From contig CAMOGQ010000030.1 in the NCBI GenBank assembly GCA_946614165.1, forward strand, positions 1 through 32,402: a stretch of DNA of 32,402 bases, in the 5' to 3' direction. A program made the translations under genes and the position numbers. This stretch comes from an uncultured Lachnospiraceae bacterium. GTDB lineage: Bacteria > Bacillota > Clostridia > Lachnospirales > Lachnospiraceae. Under the pieces are notes generated by a model. The model did not search any database. It saw nothing but the letters and a program-made list of their open reading frames with translations, and was not told the origin of the DNA. Position 1 is the first letter of the stretch, and each line of letters starts with the position of its first letter. Below are positions 13,247 to 25,000 of this stretch, in pieces.

Positions 13247-16200
13247 ATGGCTGGAAGAATAGCAGGCATCACCGTCGAGATCGGCGGCGATACAACCGGC
13301 CTAAATAAGGCCTTAAAGTCGGTGGATTCGTCCATCAAGACGACCCAGACATCTCTCAAAGATGTGAACCGGCTTCTCAAACTGGACCCGAAGAATACAG
13401 AGCTCCTTGCCCAGAAACAGAAGCTCCTCGGGACCCAGATCGAAAACACGTCAAAGCGCCTGGAGACCCTGAAGAAGGCCTCGGAACAGGCGGCTAAGAC
13501 AAAGGACAACTATGACGCCTGGCAGAAAAAGTTCGCCCCTCTGCAGCAGGAGGCTGACAAGACCAGGGAAAAGCTCAAGCAGCTGCAGGAACGGAAGACA
13601 GAGCTTGAAAAGGCCGGCAAGATCGATACGCAGGAATACAAGAACCTGCAGAAAGAGATCGACGAGACCAAGCAGCATCTGTCAGAGGTCAAAGCCCAGC
13701 AGGAAGCTGTCAACGACGAGTTCGGCCGGCCGCTGAGCCCGGAAAAATATGATGCCCTGCAAAGGGAGATCATAGAGACCGAAAAGAACCTCAAGGACCT
13801 GCAGCGCCAGTCAGAGACCACCAAGCCCGCCCTTGATAAGATCGCGGAAGCCGGCGCGAAGATGCAGAAGGTCGGCGCCGGGATGCAGACGGCAGGGAAG
13901 GCTATGCTCCCGGTCACGGCAGCAGTTACGGGAGCCGGTGTGGCAAGCGTGAAGACTGCCGCGGACTTCGAATCGGCCATGTCAATGGTGGCCGCTTCCA
14001 TGGGCCTGACCAACGAGCAGCTGGCGGCGACGAAGGTCACCACGGACGGCTTTAACGGCACGCTCGAAGAGTTCGCCCAGAAGATGGGACGGGAAACGTC
14101 GTTTTCGGCCAAAGAGGCAGCGGAGGGCCTGAACATCCTTGCGCAGGCCGGCTACAGCGCCCAGGAACAGGCGGAGATCCTTCCGGATGTCCTGAACCTG
14201 GCGGCAGCAGGCGGCATCAGCATGGGATCGGCAGCCCAGTACGTTACCGGTGCCATGAACGGATTCAACGACTCCTCAAAGGATGCCGGCTATTATGCGG
14301 ACCTGATTGCCAAGGGCGCGACCCTGGCAAAGACGGATGTGGGTGCTCTCGGCGAAGCAATGTCCGGGGCATCATCCTCTGCGGCCGCTTACGGGCAGAG
14401 CGCCCAGGAGACTGAGGTCGCGCTGCTGCGTCTGGCCCAGCAGAACGTCACGGGATCGGAAGCCGCGACAATGCTGAACCGGACGATGACAGACCTCTAT
14501 GCGCCCACAGATGAGGCTGCGTCCGCCCTCGATGAACTGGGGGTCTCTGCTTACGACGAGGAAGGCAAGGCAAGAAGTCTGAGCGATGTTCTTGCGGACC
14601 TGCAGACGGCGACCGCGGGAATGACCGAAGAACAGCGGAACGCCAAGCTGAACACTATCTTCACAACGAACGGCCTGCAGGGCTACAACAAAATGTGCGC
14701 TTCCTCCGCAGATCAGACGGCGAAATTCGCTTCTGAGCTCGAAGGCGCGGGAGGATCCGCGGCGGAGCAGGCGGCCACAATGCTGGACAATCTGAACGGC
14801 CAGCTGACGCTTTTAAAGTCGGCGCTTGAAGGCCTGATGATCGCCATTGGAAAGACACTGATGCCGGTCGTTGAAGCCATAGTGGCGCATCTTCAGACGT
14901 TTGTGGAATGGCTGAACAGCCTTGACAGCACGACAAGGGCTGTCATCGTCACGGTCAGCGGGATCGTGGCCGCGATCGGCCCGGTGCTGATCGTCTTCGG
15001 CGTGATCGTCGAGAAGATAGGCATTGCGATGCAGGCCCTGAAGGGGATGCAGGCTGCTATAACCGGGCTGCAGATGGCCACATTGGGGCCGATCCTTGCG
15101 GTGGTGGCTATTATAGGCGTCCTTGTCGCGGCGATCGTCCATCTGTGGAACACGAACGAAGAGTTCAGGAACAACATCATCGCAATCTGGGAGCAGATCA
15201 AGACGACGGTATCCGATTTCGTCACGCGATTCCAGGAACAAATGGCGGTGCTGAAGCCTTATTGGGACCAGTTCGTCGAAGGGCTGAAGGTCGCGTGGGA
15301 CGCATTCTGTCAGATCATTGCTCCTGTCATCGAAGGCGTATTCCAGCAGATCCAGATCGTCATAGAGACGGTCCTGGGCGTGATATCCGGTATCATCGAT
15401 GCGTTCATCGCACTGGTGCAGGGAGATTGGGATGGCTTCTGGCAGGCAATCGCAGGTGTCGTAGACACCGTCATGAACGGCATCGGCGCGGTCATTGACA
15501 CATCCATGCAGACCATCCAGAACGTGATCCTCACAATCTGGAACCTGATCAAAGGAAATGTGATGACGATCCTCAACGGGATCAAGACGACCATCACGAC
15601 GATATGGACAGCAATCAAGACGACCATCACGACCGTCGTGACTGCGATCATGACGACCATATCGACGATCTGGAGCACCATCAAGACGACGATATCGACC
15701 GTCATGCAGAACATCCAGAACGTCATATCGACGATCTGGAACACCATAAAAACGCTGGTGTCATCGGCTGTGAACTCGATCAAGAGCACGGTCAGCAGTG
15801 TATTTAACTCGGTCAAATCGACGGTCACGTCCGTCTGGAACGGAATTAAGTCGGCGATCGAGGGGCCGATCAACTCGGCGAAAAGCACAGTATCGAGCGC
15901 TATCAATGCTATTAAGAGCACCATTAACAACTGCAAGCTGAAGCTGCCGAAGATCTCACTGCCGGCGCTTCCGCATTTCAGCATATCCGGGAAATTCAGC
16001 CTGAACCCGCCATCCGTGCCGAAGCTGTCAGTAGACTGGTACGCCAAGGCGATGGAAGGCGGCATGATCCTCAATAACCCCGCTATTTTCGGCATGGCCA
16101 ACGGGCGCCTGCTGGGCGGCGGAGAGGCAGGCCCGGAGGCGGTCGTTGGCGTCAGCAGCCTGCGGAGCATGATACAGGAAGCTGTGGCCGGCAGCGGCAT

Positions 16201-16321
16201 GTCCGCAAGGGATATGTACGCGGCAGTCCGCCAGGGAATGGAAGACGCGGATGTAACGCTGGTGATCGGCGAGAGATCCGCGGAAAGATTCATGAGAGAC
16301 ACGGGGGTCGTATTCACGTGA
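13247..16321 (+). CDS. tail tape measure protein
   Basis: A 1024-residue tape measure. Residues 1-210 open with GRIAGITVEIGGDTTGLNKA and a long coiled coil. About 215-480 form the conserved TP901-type domain (AADFESAMSMVAASMGLTNE, then LAQAGYSAQE and AAAYGQSAQETE). Hydrophobic spans at about 564-636 could insert into the host membrane. Residues 746-899 are fourteen 11-residue repeats. The C-terminus includes GRLLGGGEAGPEAVVG, a motif common at tape-measure ends. At roughly 1.5 angstrom per residue the tail would be near 150 nm. AGGAGG precedes the ATG. Confidence 0.95.
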   Translation: MAGRIAGITVEIGGDTTGLNKALKSVDSSIKTTQTSLKDVNRLLKLDPKNTELLAQKQKLLGTQIENTSKRLETLKKASEQAAKTKDNYDAWQKKFAPLQQEADKTREKLKQLQERKTELEKAGKIDTQEYKNLQKEIDETKQHLSEVKAQQEAVNDEFGRPLSPEKYDALQREIIETEKNLKDLQRQSETTKPALDKIAEAGAKMQKVGAGMQTAGKAMLPVTAAVTGAGVASVKTAADFESAMSMVAASMGLTNEQLAATKVTTDGFNGTLEEFAQKMGRETSFSAKEAAEGLNILAQAGYSAQEQAEILPDVLNLAAAGGISMGSAAQYVTGAMNGFNDSSKDAGYYADLIAKGATLAKTDVGALGEAMSGASSSAAAYGQSAQETEVALLRLAQQNVTGSEAATMLNRTMTDLYAPTDEAASALDELGVSAYDEEGKARSLSDVLADLQTATAGMTEEQRNAKLNTIFTTNGLQGYNKMCASSADQTAKFASELEGAGGSAAEQAATMLDNLNGQLTLLKSALEGLMIAIGKTLMPVVEAIVAHLQTFVEWLNSLDSTTRAVIVTVSGIVAAIGPVLIVFGVIVEKIGIAMQALKGMQAAITGLQMATLGPILAVVAIIGVLVAAIVHLWNTNEEFRNNIIAIWEQIKTTVSDFVTRFQEQMAVLKPYWDQFVEGLKVAWDAFCQIIAPVIEGVFQQIQIVIETVLGVISGIIDAFIALVQGDWDGFWQAIAGVVDTVMNGIGAVIDTSMQTIQNVILTIWNLIKGNVMTILNGIKTTITTIWTAIKTTITTVVTAIMTTISTIWSTIKTTISTVMQNIQNVISTIWNTIKTLVSSAVNSIKSTVSSVFNSVKSTVTSVWNGIKSAIEGPINSAKSTVSSAINAIKSTINNCKLKLPKISLPALPHFSISGKFSLNPPSVPKLSVDWYAKAMEGGMILNNPAIFGMANGRLLGGGEAGPEAVVGVSSLRSMIQEAVAGSGMSARDMYAAVRQGMEDADVTLVIGERSAERFMRDTGVVFT
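15482..15943 (+). repeat. 33-bp periodic repeat (14 units of 11 codons) in tape measure
   Basis: Units begin exactly every 33 bases: 15482, 15515, 15548, 15581, 15614, 15647, 15680, 15713, 15746, 15779, 15812, 15845, 15878 and 15911. A 20-base string is identical at 15581 and 15614. Protein units such as IKTTITTIWTA keep Ile or Val first, Lys second and often Trp, Phe or another bulky residue ninth, a hendecad helical pattern. Decay of identity toward both ends suggests central, recent duplications. Confidence 0.92.
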
Positions 16322-17193
16322 GCAACATCGTAGATATCTCATATAAATCATCTGATGGGACGTCCTACGACTTGCGCGGGACGGCCCCCAGGGTCAAGAG
16401 CGCAGCCTTCCATGAATTCGCATGGGAGGCCGATGTGACCAGGCGCCAATATGGGGACAGGGTCGATTCCTGGTCAAAAAAATCTGTAGAGTACAGCATG
16501 GATCTGTATATCTACGGGAATCCGAACACCAGGAGGGAATGGCTCAACCGTTTCCATTCGAGCATTGACGCGGATTTCTTTTCCGGCCAGCCGGGCATCC
16601 TTACATGGGGGAGCTCTTATATTTACTGCTTCATACGAACATCGAATACCTATCCAGCTGAAAGGAGCACTTATACCGTCAATGAGCTGCAGATCTACTG
16701 TCCGGACCCCTTCTGGATCCAGGAACAATCCCTGACGGTGCATGCGGCCGAGGAAACAGCGCGGCGGATCACGGACAAGGGCTATGGCGGCTACGGCCTG
16801 TCTTATGGATATCCCTACAGCTACCGTAAGGTCGTATCACCGCCGTTCCTGAAGATCGACCATTATGCTGAATGCGACTTCAGGCTAATCGCCTACGGGC
16901 CCGCGGCCTCCGTCAACGTCAATATCGGCGGCAACCAGTATGCTGTGGACTATCCCGTGGCATCCGGGGAAGTAATGATCATCGACACAAGGAGCACGCA
17001 GGCTGCGGACCGGCACGCCTATATTGTAGGAGCCGGAGGAAGGGCGGTTAATGTATTCGACTACAGAAAAGCCGACAGCTTGTTAATGCAGAAGATCAAG
17101 CCGGGCATCGTCCCAGTAAGTTACTCGCGGACATACCGGATCGACCTGACCATCTATAAGAGGAGGAGCGAACCTGCATGGGATACGACCTGA
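16318..17193 (+). CDS. distal tail protein (Dit)
   Basis: A 291-residue protein of the phage tail/Dit family. The N-terminal ring-forming domain (about 1-140) includes GTAPRVKSAAFHEFAWEAD, a belt of strands and the typical closing ELQIYCPDPFW motif near 123-133. The second half is a galectin-like domain (KIDHYAECDFRLIAYGPA, then a beta sandwich). Dit forms the hub connecting the tube to Tal and the receptor-binding parts. The start is GTG at 16318, overlapping the tape-measure stop (GTGA). It overlaps the next gene by 16 bases. Confidence 0.88.
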   Translation: MSNIVDISYKSSDGTSYDLRGTAPRVKSAAFHEFAWEADVTRRQYGDRVDSWSKKSVEYSMDLYIYGNPNTRREWLNRFHSSIDADFFSGQPGILTWGSSYIYCFIRTSNTYPAERSTYTVNELQIYCPDPFWIQEQSLTVHAAEETARRITDKGYGGYGLSYGYPYSYRKVVSPPFLKIDHYAECDFRLIAYGPAASVNVNIGGNQYAVDYPVASGEVMIIDTRSTQAADRHAYIVGAGGRAVNVFDYRKADSLLMQKIKPGIVPVSYSRTYRIDLTIYKRRSEPAWDTT

Positions 17194-18149
17194 TTATGCT
17201 GACGAAGCAGCTCCATGAGATAGGGCCCTGCGATTATGATGGTGATTTTGAAATAGGCTATCCGGGTGCGGCCTCGAACACGCTGCAGTTCTCAGGAGTC
17301 TTCCCTTCCTCCTGCGGTGGCATGTATTTACCTGGGACCGAATTCGGTGGCCTATTTGAATACCACTACGAGAAAACCGGGTCGAACGTGATCACAAAGA
17401 AGGGATATACATGGAGGGGGCTGCTCTCCCAATCGATCATAATTCCGGATCCCGGCAATGACTATAAGGTCGTTTCAGGGGATGCAAATGCCGTCATTAA
17501 GAGCCTACTCCAGGACCTTCTTGGCGGCTTTTTTTATGTTCCGGATGAGGAATCCGGGATCACGATAACAAATTACACATTCCCGCTCTACTGCACTACG
17601 CTGGACGGGCTGATGACCATGCTGGATGAATACGGCGCGAGGCTGTATATACATGCGGACAAGACGGCAGCAGGCGAGGCGGTCAGGGTCACTGCCGAGG
17701 CGGCACCGAAACAGACGCTGATCGGGACCCTGTCAGAAGACAGCCCCGTCCCGCTGACATACACGGACAACCAGATGGGCATCAACCACCTGGTCTGCAT
17801 GGGTTCCGGTCAGCTGCAGAACCGGCTCCGGGTCGACCTGTACGCCGACAACAAAGGCAGGATCAGCACGACCAAGTATTATACGGGCTTCAAGGAGAGG
17901 ACTGCCTACTACGACTATTCCTCCGCGGATTCCGTATCATCGCTGACGTCCTACGGGAAAAAGCGCCTGAAAGAGCTTATGTCAGGCCAGTCACTGCAGG
18001 TGGATTCGGTGAATGTAGAAAACGAGGTCGGGGACCTGATCTCTGGATATGTCAACAAGACATCGGTGACGGTGCCGATCGAAAGAAAAGTTCTGTCTGT
18101 AAAGGGTGGCGTGTATAAGACCACATACAGGCTTAAAGGAGGCACATAA
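17178..18149 (+). CDS. Gp37-like tail protein / tail-hub (Tal-like)
   Basis: A 323-residue protein resembling the ReqiPepy6 Gp37-like/XkdQ-type hub group. MLTKQLHEIGPCDYDGDFEIG and the strand region with GGLFEYHYEKTGSN, then YTWRGLLSQSIIIPD fit the hub fold. The C-terminal half has TYTDNQMGINHLVCMGSGQL and LISGYVNKTSVTVPIERKVL, as in XkdQ/YqbQ-like proteins. It probably forms the trimeric hub under Dit. There is no peptidase domain. AGGAGGAGCG precedes the ATG. The next gene starts at the base after its stop. Confidence 0.78.
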   Translation: MGYDLIMLTKQLHEIGPCDYDGDFEIGYPGAASNTLQFSGVFPSSCGGMYLPGTEFGGLFEYHYEKTGSNVITKKGYTWRGLLSQSIIIPDPGNDYKVVSGDANAVIKSLLQDLLGGFFYVPDEESGITITNYTFPLYCTTLDGLMTMLDEYGARLYIHADKTAAGEAVRVTAEAAPKQTLIGTLSEDSPVPLTYTDNQMGINHLVCMGSGQLQNRLRVDLYADNKGRISTTKYYTGFKERTAYYDYSSADSVSSLTSYGKKRLKELMSGQSLQVDSVNVENEVGDLISGYVNKTSVTVPIERKVLSVKGGVYKTTYRLKGGT

Positions 18150-19028
18150 ATGGCAACATTATTTACCGCGGAAGGGTATATGGATGTATATGCCCAGTTC
18201 GACGCAGATCTCTACTGCGGCCTGTCCGGCGGAGGGATCCTGCAGGTGGGGAGCCGTATGGCCTCCAGCATCCCGGACGCGAATGTCGTAAGGATCGGGG
18301 ACGGAGTGATGGTCACGTCAGAAGGGCGCGCCATCATCATCACAGCAGGCTCTTATGATGATTTCGACATACCTGTAGGGGCTGCCGGGGTCACAGCATA
18401 TTATGTCATAGGGTACAGGCTCTATTCCGACCAGGACAACGTCAGGGTGGCAGAACAGTTCGTCTACACTGCATCCAGCGCGACGGACCTGCCGGCCAGC
18501 TCCGGGACCCTCAGGGATGGTGCGACCGAGGTCTATGTGCCTGTCTACAGGGTAAGGCAGGATGGACTGACGATCACATCCGTCACGGCCCTGGTGGATA
18601 CGCTCTATCCGCTGAGCTATTTCAAGACCGTGATAGAAAGTCTGTCGTCCCAGAATACGAGCCTGACGGCGCTGATCAACAATCATTTCGTCCAGCCCGG
18701 GACAAGGGTGGACGGTACGGCCTGGGTGACCGGAACGATTACGAATTCCGGCAAAGATATCATGTTCAACCTGCCGCTCACAAAGCCGCTGGCACCTGCC
18801 ATTAAAAAGGTGCAGGTCGTCGGCATGTACGCAAGAGTGCGGCAGGGGAACAAATACCTTTGGGGGACGGCAGCGGCCCGGAAAGACGTGGATCCGGAAG
18901 AGGTGACAGCATACAAAGCGAATTATGGCGTCAACATCGTATGGAGCCACAAGACCGCCCTGTCAGGTGCCCTGAATAACGACGTCGTCGGTATAGACGT
19001 TGAGGCAAGGCTTAAATTCACCACATAA
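18150..19028 (+). CDS. baseplate/tail protein, unrecognised family
   Basis: A 292-residue beta-rich protein. The N-terminal third includes IPDANVVRIGDGVMVTSEGR, then ITAGSYDDFDIPVG, resembling baseplate domains of Bacillota siphoviruses. A coiled segment around residues 150-175 (ESLSSQNTSLTALINNHF) probably trimerises, followed by a C-terminal sandwich with GTAWVTGTITNSGKDIMFNL. Position between the hub and the giant fibre suggests it anchors or decorates the receptor-binding protein. AAAGGAGGCAC precedes the ATG, and the gene begins directly after the hub stop. Confidence 0.65.
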   Translation: MATLFTAEGYMDVYAQFDADLYCGLSGGGILQVGSRMASSIPDANVVRIGDGVMVTSEGRAIIITAGSYDDFDIPVGAAGVTAYYVIGYRLYSDQDNVRVAEQFVYTASSATDLPASSGTLRDGATEVYVPVYRVRQDGLTITSVTALVDTLYPLSYFKTVIESLSSQNTSLTALINNHFVQPGTRVDGTAWVTGTITNSGKDIMFNLPLTKPLAPAIKKVQVVGMYARVRQGNKYLWGTAAARKDVDPEEVTAYKANYGVNIVWSHKTALSGALNNDVVGIDVEARLKFTT

Positions 19029-19039
19029 GGAGGGGAGTT

Positions 19040-22000
19040 TTGCAGTATAACTTTTACATCGACCCGGTAACAAGACGGGTCACGTCTGAGCATATGGTCG
19101 TCCTCTGGCAGGACCAGAACGTGACGACCATACATTTCAGCCTGGAAGATGCAGACGGCCTCTCCTTCGTCGGGGCTTCCATCCTGATCAAAGCGATTCT
19201 GCCGGGCGGGATCCATGTAGAGATCACCCCGGAGAACTTCGCTGTAGAGACCAATACGACCAAGGACGACGAAGGCAACGACGTTGTGATCGGCTATACA
19301 ACGACCTTTGACTGGACCCTCAAGCTGGAGCACACCCAGAAGGTCGGTCAGATCAGCTATTCCGTCTGCGCGATTCTCCTGGACCACACAGGGGAAGCCA
19401 TCGACAAAGAGTGGCACACGCTCAATGATTCCTTTGCTGTCCTGGACCATATCCATTTTGACGGGTCTGACGATTATGAAGACCCGGAGACTGCGGCGAC
19501 AAACGCTGAGAAGATCGCTTCCCTGCTCTACACAGTGGCGGCCATGGCCTCCAAGGTAGACGGCATGGTGAGCGGGGCTCCGGAGCCGGCGGAAACAGCT
19601 GCAGATATGTCGGATCATGACAAGCTGTATGTCTATATCGGCACGCAGACCAAGGACCTGACCCCGGGCTACTGGTATTTTTGGGATACTGTAAATGAGC
19701 AGTGGACCCCGGGCCTTGAATACGGATCAATGACAGTAGACACGGCCCTCAATGCCGACTCCACGAACGCCATCCAGAACAAGGTCGTCTATCAGGCGGT
19801 GGCGGACCTTAACACAGCTATCGGGTCGGTAGCATCTGACCTGGCAGCGGGCCTGGCCAGCGGGGCCATCACAAAAGCACAGCTGGCGGCAGCGGTGCAG
19901 GCTTCCCTGGACAAAGCGGATTCTGCTATGCAGCCCGCGGTTTATGACACCATGGGGAGAGGAGTAGATATCTATCAGTACGCCAAAGGGCAGGTGGATG
20001 ACTTTAAGGACAACTACTACACCCCTCTGTCCATGTCGATACAGGATGCCCTGCATATCACATCCGATGACGTGGACGTGCAGTATACGACCCTGCAGAG
20101 GGCACTGATCGGCGTCTATGATCTCAGTAAGGCTTATGTCCGGGCGCGCCTTGTAGACTACAGGGCCTTCACGATCACAGTTGTCGACGAGCTGCCGGCA
20201 GCGGGCCAGCCCATGACCTTCTACCTCGTCCCGAAGGAATCCGGGAACGGCTATGATAAATACTGGTGGATCGTCGATGAGAACGATGAGCCCAAATGGG
20301 ACGTGTTCGGAAGCTCCTCCACACTGGTCGTTGATGCACTGCCGCAGGTCGGCGATGAGGCCGTGGACTATATCCTCACGACGTCCTCCGGATGTTTATA
20401 TTACAAATATTTCGACAACGAATGGCATATGGTAGCCGGCTCTCTGGCTGAGACGGTAGACGAGCTTCCGCAGGCCGGGAACGAATACACTGATTACTAT
20501 GTGGCCAACGAATCAGGCATCTATATCCATTACAGATGGATCGATGATGACTGGGAGATGATCGGCGCTGACGGCTATACCAAGGCGGAGGTCGATGCCC
20601 TGCTGACGGTGATCAGCGGCAACGTCTCGAACCTGACCGATGGTCTGGCAACGACGAATACCAATCTCAATTCGGTCTCCAGGACTGTGGACCGGCTGGC
20701 CCAGTCGATCGAAGAACTGGGCGGAGACGGCCTCTCCTATTATGCCGAACTGTCTCAAGAGGGGGATGTCTATACTTACACCCTGTATGAGGTCGACGGC
20801 AGCGACGAGACGGTAAAGAGCCAGTTCGTTCTTCCCTCCGGAGGAGGCGGCGGCCAGTCATCCACTACGACACTGACCGTCGAGAAGGTCACAGCGTCCC
20901 CTATCGTCTGCACGCCCACAGATTCTGTGGTCATCCAGATCCGGTATTCTTCCGTCGACAGCGATAATGAAGAGGTCGACGGCTCCTACGTCTGGAAGCT
21001 GGGCAACACCATCATCGCGACTGGCCTGCTGACACAGGGGCTCAACACATTCGACCTGACAGAGCACTGCAGCATTGGATCCCAGAAACTGACTCTGACC
21101 GTCACGGATGAGGGCGGATCGGTAGCGGTCAAGGCCTGGAACGTCCAGATCGTGGACGTACGGCTGGAGAGCTCATTCAGCGACCGCTACACCAATCCTG
21201 TCGGGCAGGCCGTGAACTTTACGTACACGCCTTACGGCGCCGTCACCAAGACGGTCCATTTCAAATTGGACGGGGTGGAGCTGCAGAGCGTTTCGACCGG
21301 TGCTTCCGGCACTTTACAGTCCTATACGATCCCGACACAGACCCATGGCGCCCACCTCCTGGAGGTCTGGATCACAGCAACCATCAACGGCAACAATGTT
21401 GAGACGGACCACATATTCAAAGATATCATCTGGTATAACGAGAACTCCCTGGTGCCCGTGATTGGATGTCCTTTGCGTTATGACCATTACGGGCAGGTAC
21501 GTGCGAAACAGTACAACACGACCAGGATCACCTATGTCGTGTATGACCCATCAACGTCATCCCCTGAGGTCAGCCTCTCGGTAGACGGACATGTGGTCAA
21601 TACGCTGCAGCTGTCGGAAGCGGTCAATACATGGGCCTTCAAATCATCAGATATCGGAGTCCATACCCTCACCATTACCTGCGGGGTCACAAGCGTAGAG
21701 ATCCGGATCAATGTCGTGGAGCTGGGATATGATGTATCTCCCGTCACGGCTAACCTGGCTTTCGACTTCGAGCCCTCCGGCCGGTCGAATGCTGATGTGA
21801 ACAGGCTGTGGTCCGACGAAAACGACCCGTCTATTGCCATGACGGTGAGCAGTAACTTCGACTGGGTGTCAGGCGGGTATCAGGTAGACAGTGACGATAA
21901 CCAGTATTTCTGCGTCAAGGCCGGTAGCAGGGCATACATCAGCTATGACCTGTTCGGGACGAATCCCATCCAGGCCGGCGCCGAGTTCAAGGTCATTTTT

Positions 22001-25000
22001 AAAGTCACCAATGTCCGGGACAACACTACGTCCTGGCTCAAGTGCATCCCCGCCGCCGACCAGGTCAAGGTCGGGCTGGATATGAAGGCACATGCGGCCT
22101 ATATCAAGACGTCCACAGATGAGCTGTACACCCCGTACAGCGAAGAGGATGTCATCGAGTATGAGTACAACATCAACCCCCTGGATACGGAAGACCCCAA
22201 TGCTACGTCCTATATCATGTCCTATGAGGACGGCGTAGGAGCACGGCCCTTGATCTACGATTCTTCCCACAGGCTGTATCAGTACACTCCGGCCCCCATC
22301 ACCATCGGGTCGGATGACTGCGACGTCTGGATCTACAGGATGAAGGCATACGAATCGTCGCTGACTGACAGCGATATCCTTCGGAACTTTATCGCCGACG
22401 CCCGCGAAGCTGAGACGATGATCGCCCGCTATGAGCGCAACCAGATCTACGATGAGAACAACAGCCTGACCCCTGAGAGCGTGGCAGCTGCCTGCCCGGA
22501 CCTGAGGGTGATCATGATCGATTGCCCGCACTTCACAAACGACAAAAAGGATTATGTAAAGAACACTAACGTACGCTGCATCTACAAGAACGGCGATCCG
22601 GTCTATGACAACTGGCAGTGGACCAACGGCTACCACGCCGGTCAGGGCACGACGTCGAACGAGTATGGCTTTGCCGGCCGTAACATCGACATCATCTTCG
22701 GCTTTGACGGGGAGCATCAGAGGGTGTCCAAGATCCCGCTGGATGCGTCCTACATATCGGAGCTGGTCCTTGGGGACGGCACAAGGTACTCGGATGGATC
22801 CGGGAAGGTAAGCCTCACAAGGCAGTCCGTCCCGAACGACTGGTTCAACTTGAAGGTCAATATCGCATCGTCGGAGAACGCCAACAACGCCCTGCTCCAG
22901 AAGCGATATAACACCTATATCCCGTATAAGACGCCAGGCCAGAAAAAGAACCCCTACAGGAAGAATTCCATGGAATTCCAGAACTGCGTGATCTTCATCC
23001 GTGAGAATGATCCGGATATGTCTACGCACAGGGAATTCCAGGACAACGCATGGCACTTCTACGCCATCGGTAACATCGGCGATTCCAAGAAGACGGACAA
23101 CACCAGGGTCACGGACCCTACGGACCTTGCCGAATTCGTGGTAGAGGTCAGCGACAACACCTTGCCGAACTCCTGGTTCCAGACCGGTGTCTATCTGGAT
23201 GCCAATGATGATATCACCTACGACCCCGAAGAAGCCGTCTCGATGGTGTATCCCATCACCACAGCGCAGTGGAAGAATCAGAACAACCTAAAGAGGCAGT
23301 CGCTCTATGAGAACTGGGACGATTCATTTGAGTTCCGCTATGACATGGGGACCAAAGACGGGGAGACCATCAGCAGTGCCCAGATCGAGGCCCAGCAGGA
23401 ACTGTCCAAGCAGGTCTGGCGCGACATGTATGAATGGGTGGTGACATCCTCAGACGTCGATTTCGTCGCGGAACTGGGAGACTGGTTCATCGTCGAAAGC
23501 CCTTTGTACTGGTATCTCTTCACTGAACGCTACACGATGATCGATAACCGGGCCAAGAACTCGTTCTGGCACTGGGGCAAGACTTACATTACGGAAGCCG
23601 AGGCCGCAGAGCTGGGGGACGATGCCCAGTATTACACGGTGGATAACGCCGCGGCGGCCATCAACAGCGGCTACCGCTTCGACTTGTGGGACTATGATAA
23701 CGACACTGCCCTGGGCATCAACAACTCGGGTGAGCTGACCATGACCTATGGCAAGGAAGACGTAGACTATAAGACGGATGGAGACGCCTCCAGCGGCTTT
23801 ATCTTCAATGCCGCGCAGTCCGTATTCTGGTGCCGGATCCGGGACCTGATGTACACGCAGCTCCAGAACATGTATAGGGACAGGGAGTCCGCCGGCTGCT
23901 GGTCCGCAGAATCGCTGATCAGTCAGTGGGATACATGGCAGGAGCAGTTCCCGGAAGAGCTCTGGCGTCTTGACATCCAGAGGAAGTATCTGAGGACCTA
24001 CCAGGCCGGGACGGTCCGCTTCCTCAACGAAATGATGAACGGCCGGAAGCGCTATCAGCGCCGCCAGTTCGAGCGTGACCAGGAGGTCTACATCGGGACC
24101 AAGTATGTCGGGACCAACATCCGGGCCGACCAGATCATGTTCCGCTGTAACACGCCTTCCATAGCGGTGGTCCCGCCTGACTATACCCTGAAGCTGGTCC
24201 CTTACAGCGATATGTACCTGACGGTGCTGTACGGCAACAGCCCGGCCCCTGTACAGGTAAGGGCCAAAGCCGGCACCGAGTACACCCTCACGACTAACCT
24301 GACTGAGATGGACGATACGGCCATCCTGATCTATGCGGCCAGCAGGATACAGGCTATCAACGACCTGAGCGCCTGCTACATCCATGATAACGACTTTTCC
24401 AAGGCGTCGAAGCTCAGGACGCTGATCATCGGAAACACCACACAAGGCTATGCAAACAGTTTTTTAACGACCCTTAACATGGGCAACAACGTCCTTTTGG
24501 AGACCCTGGATATCCGGAACTGTCCGAACCTTACCGGATCGGTTAACCTGAGTGCCTGCCAGAATCTGGTGAGCCTGTACGCGGAAGGCACGGCGCTGAC
24601 ATCGGTGCTGTTTGCGGCCAACGGCAAGATCGCCCTGGCGCACCTGCCGAACACGATCAACAACCTGACCCTGCGCTACATCAAAAACTTGGTTGACCTG
24701 CAGATGGCTTTCGGAAATCTGGAAGCATTCGTCTGCGAATATTCAGATGTGAACGCCCTGAACATCGTCCAGACGGCCATCAACAGCCTCCAGGTGATCA
24801 GGCTCCTGGGGATCGAATGGACCCTCACGGAATCGACGCTGCTCAACCAGATTCTTTCCAAGAGCTCATCGCTGCTGACGGGATCAGTGTATATCTCAGG
24901 TCCTGTCAGGCAGAGGGAGCTTAACGCTTATGCTGCCGCATGGCCGGATCTGGAGGTCACATATGACCCTAACATGCTCGTACAGCAATATCAGGTCGCG

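Noticed and set aside
15310-16317. 335-residue minus-strand frame
   Set aside because: Antisense to the tape measure. Its apparent hydrophobic repeats mirror the 33-bp repeats of the real gene.
21869-24445. Long minus-strand frames of 395 and 331 residues
   Set aside because: Antisense to the giant fibre gene. They show no recognisable motifs and no start signals.
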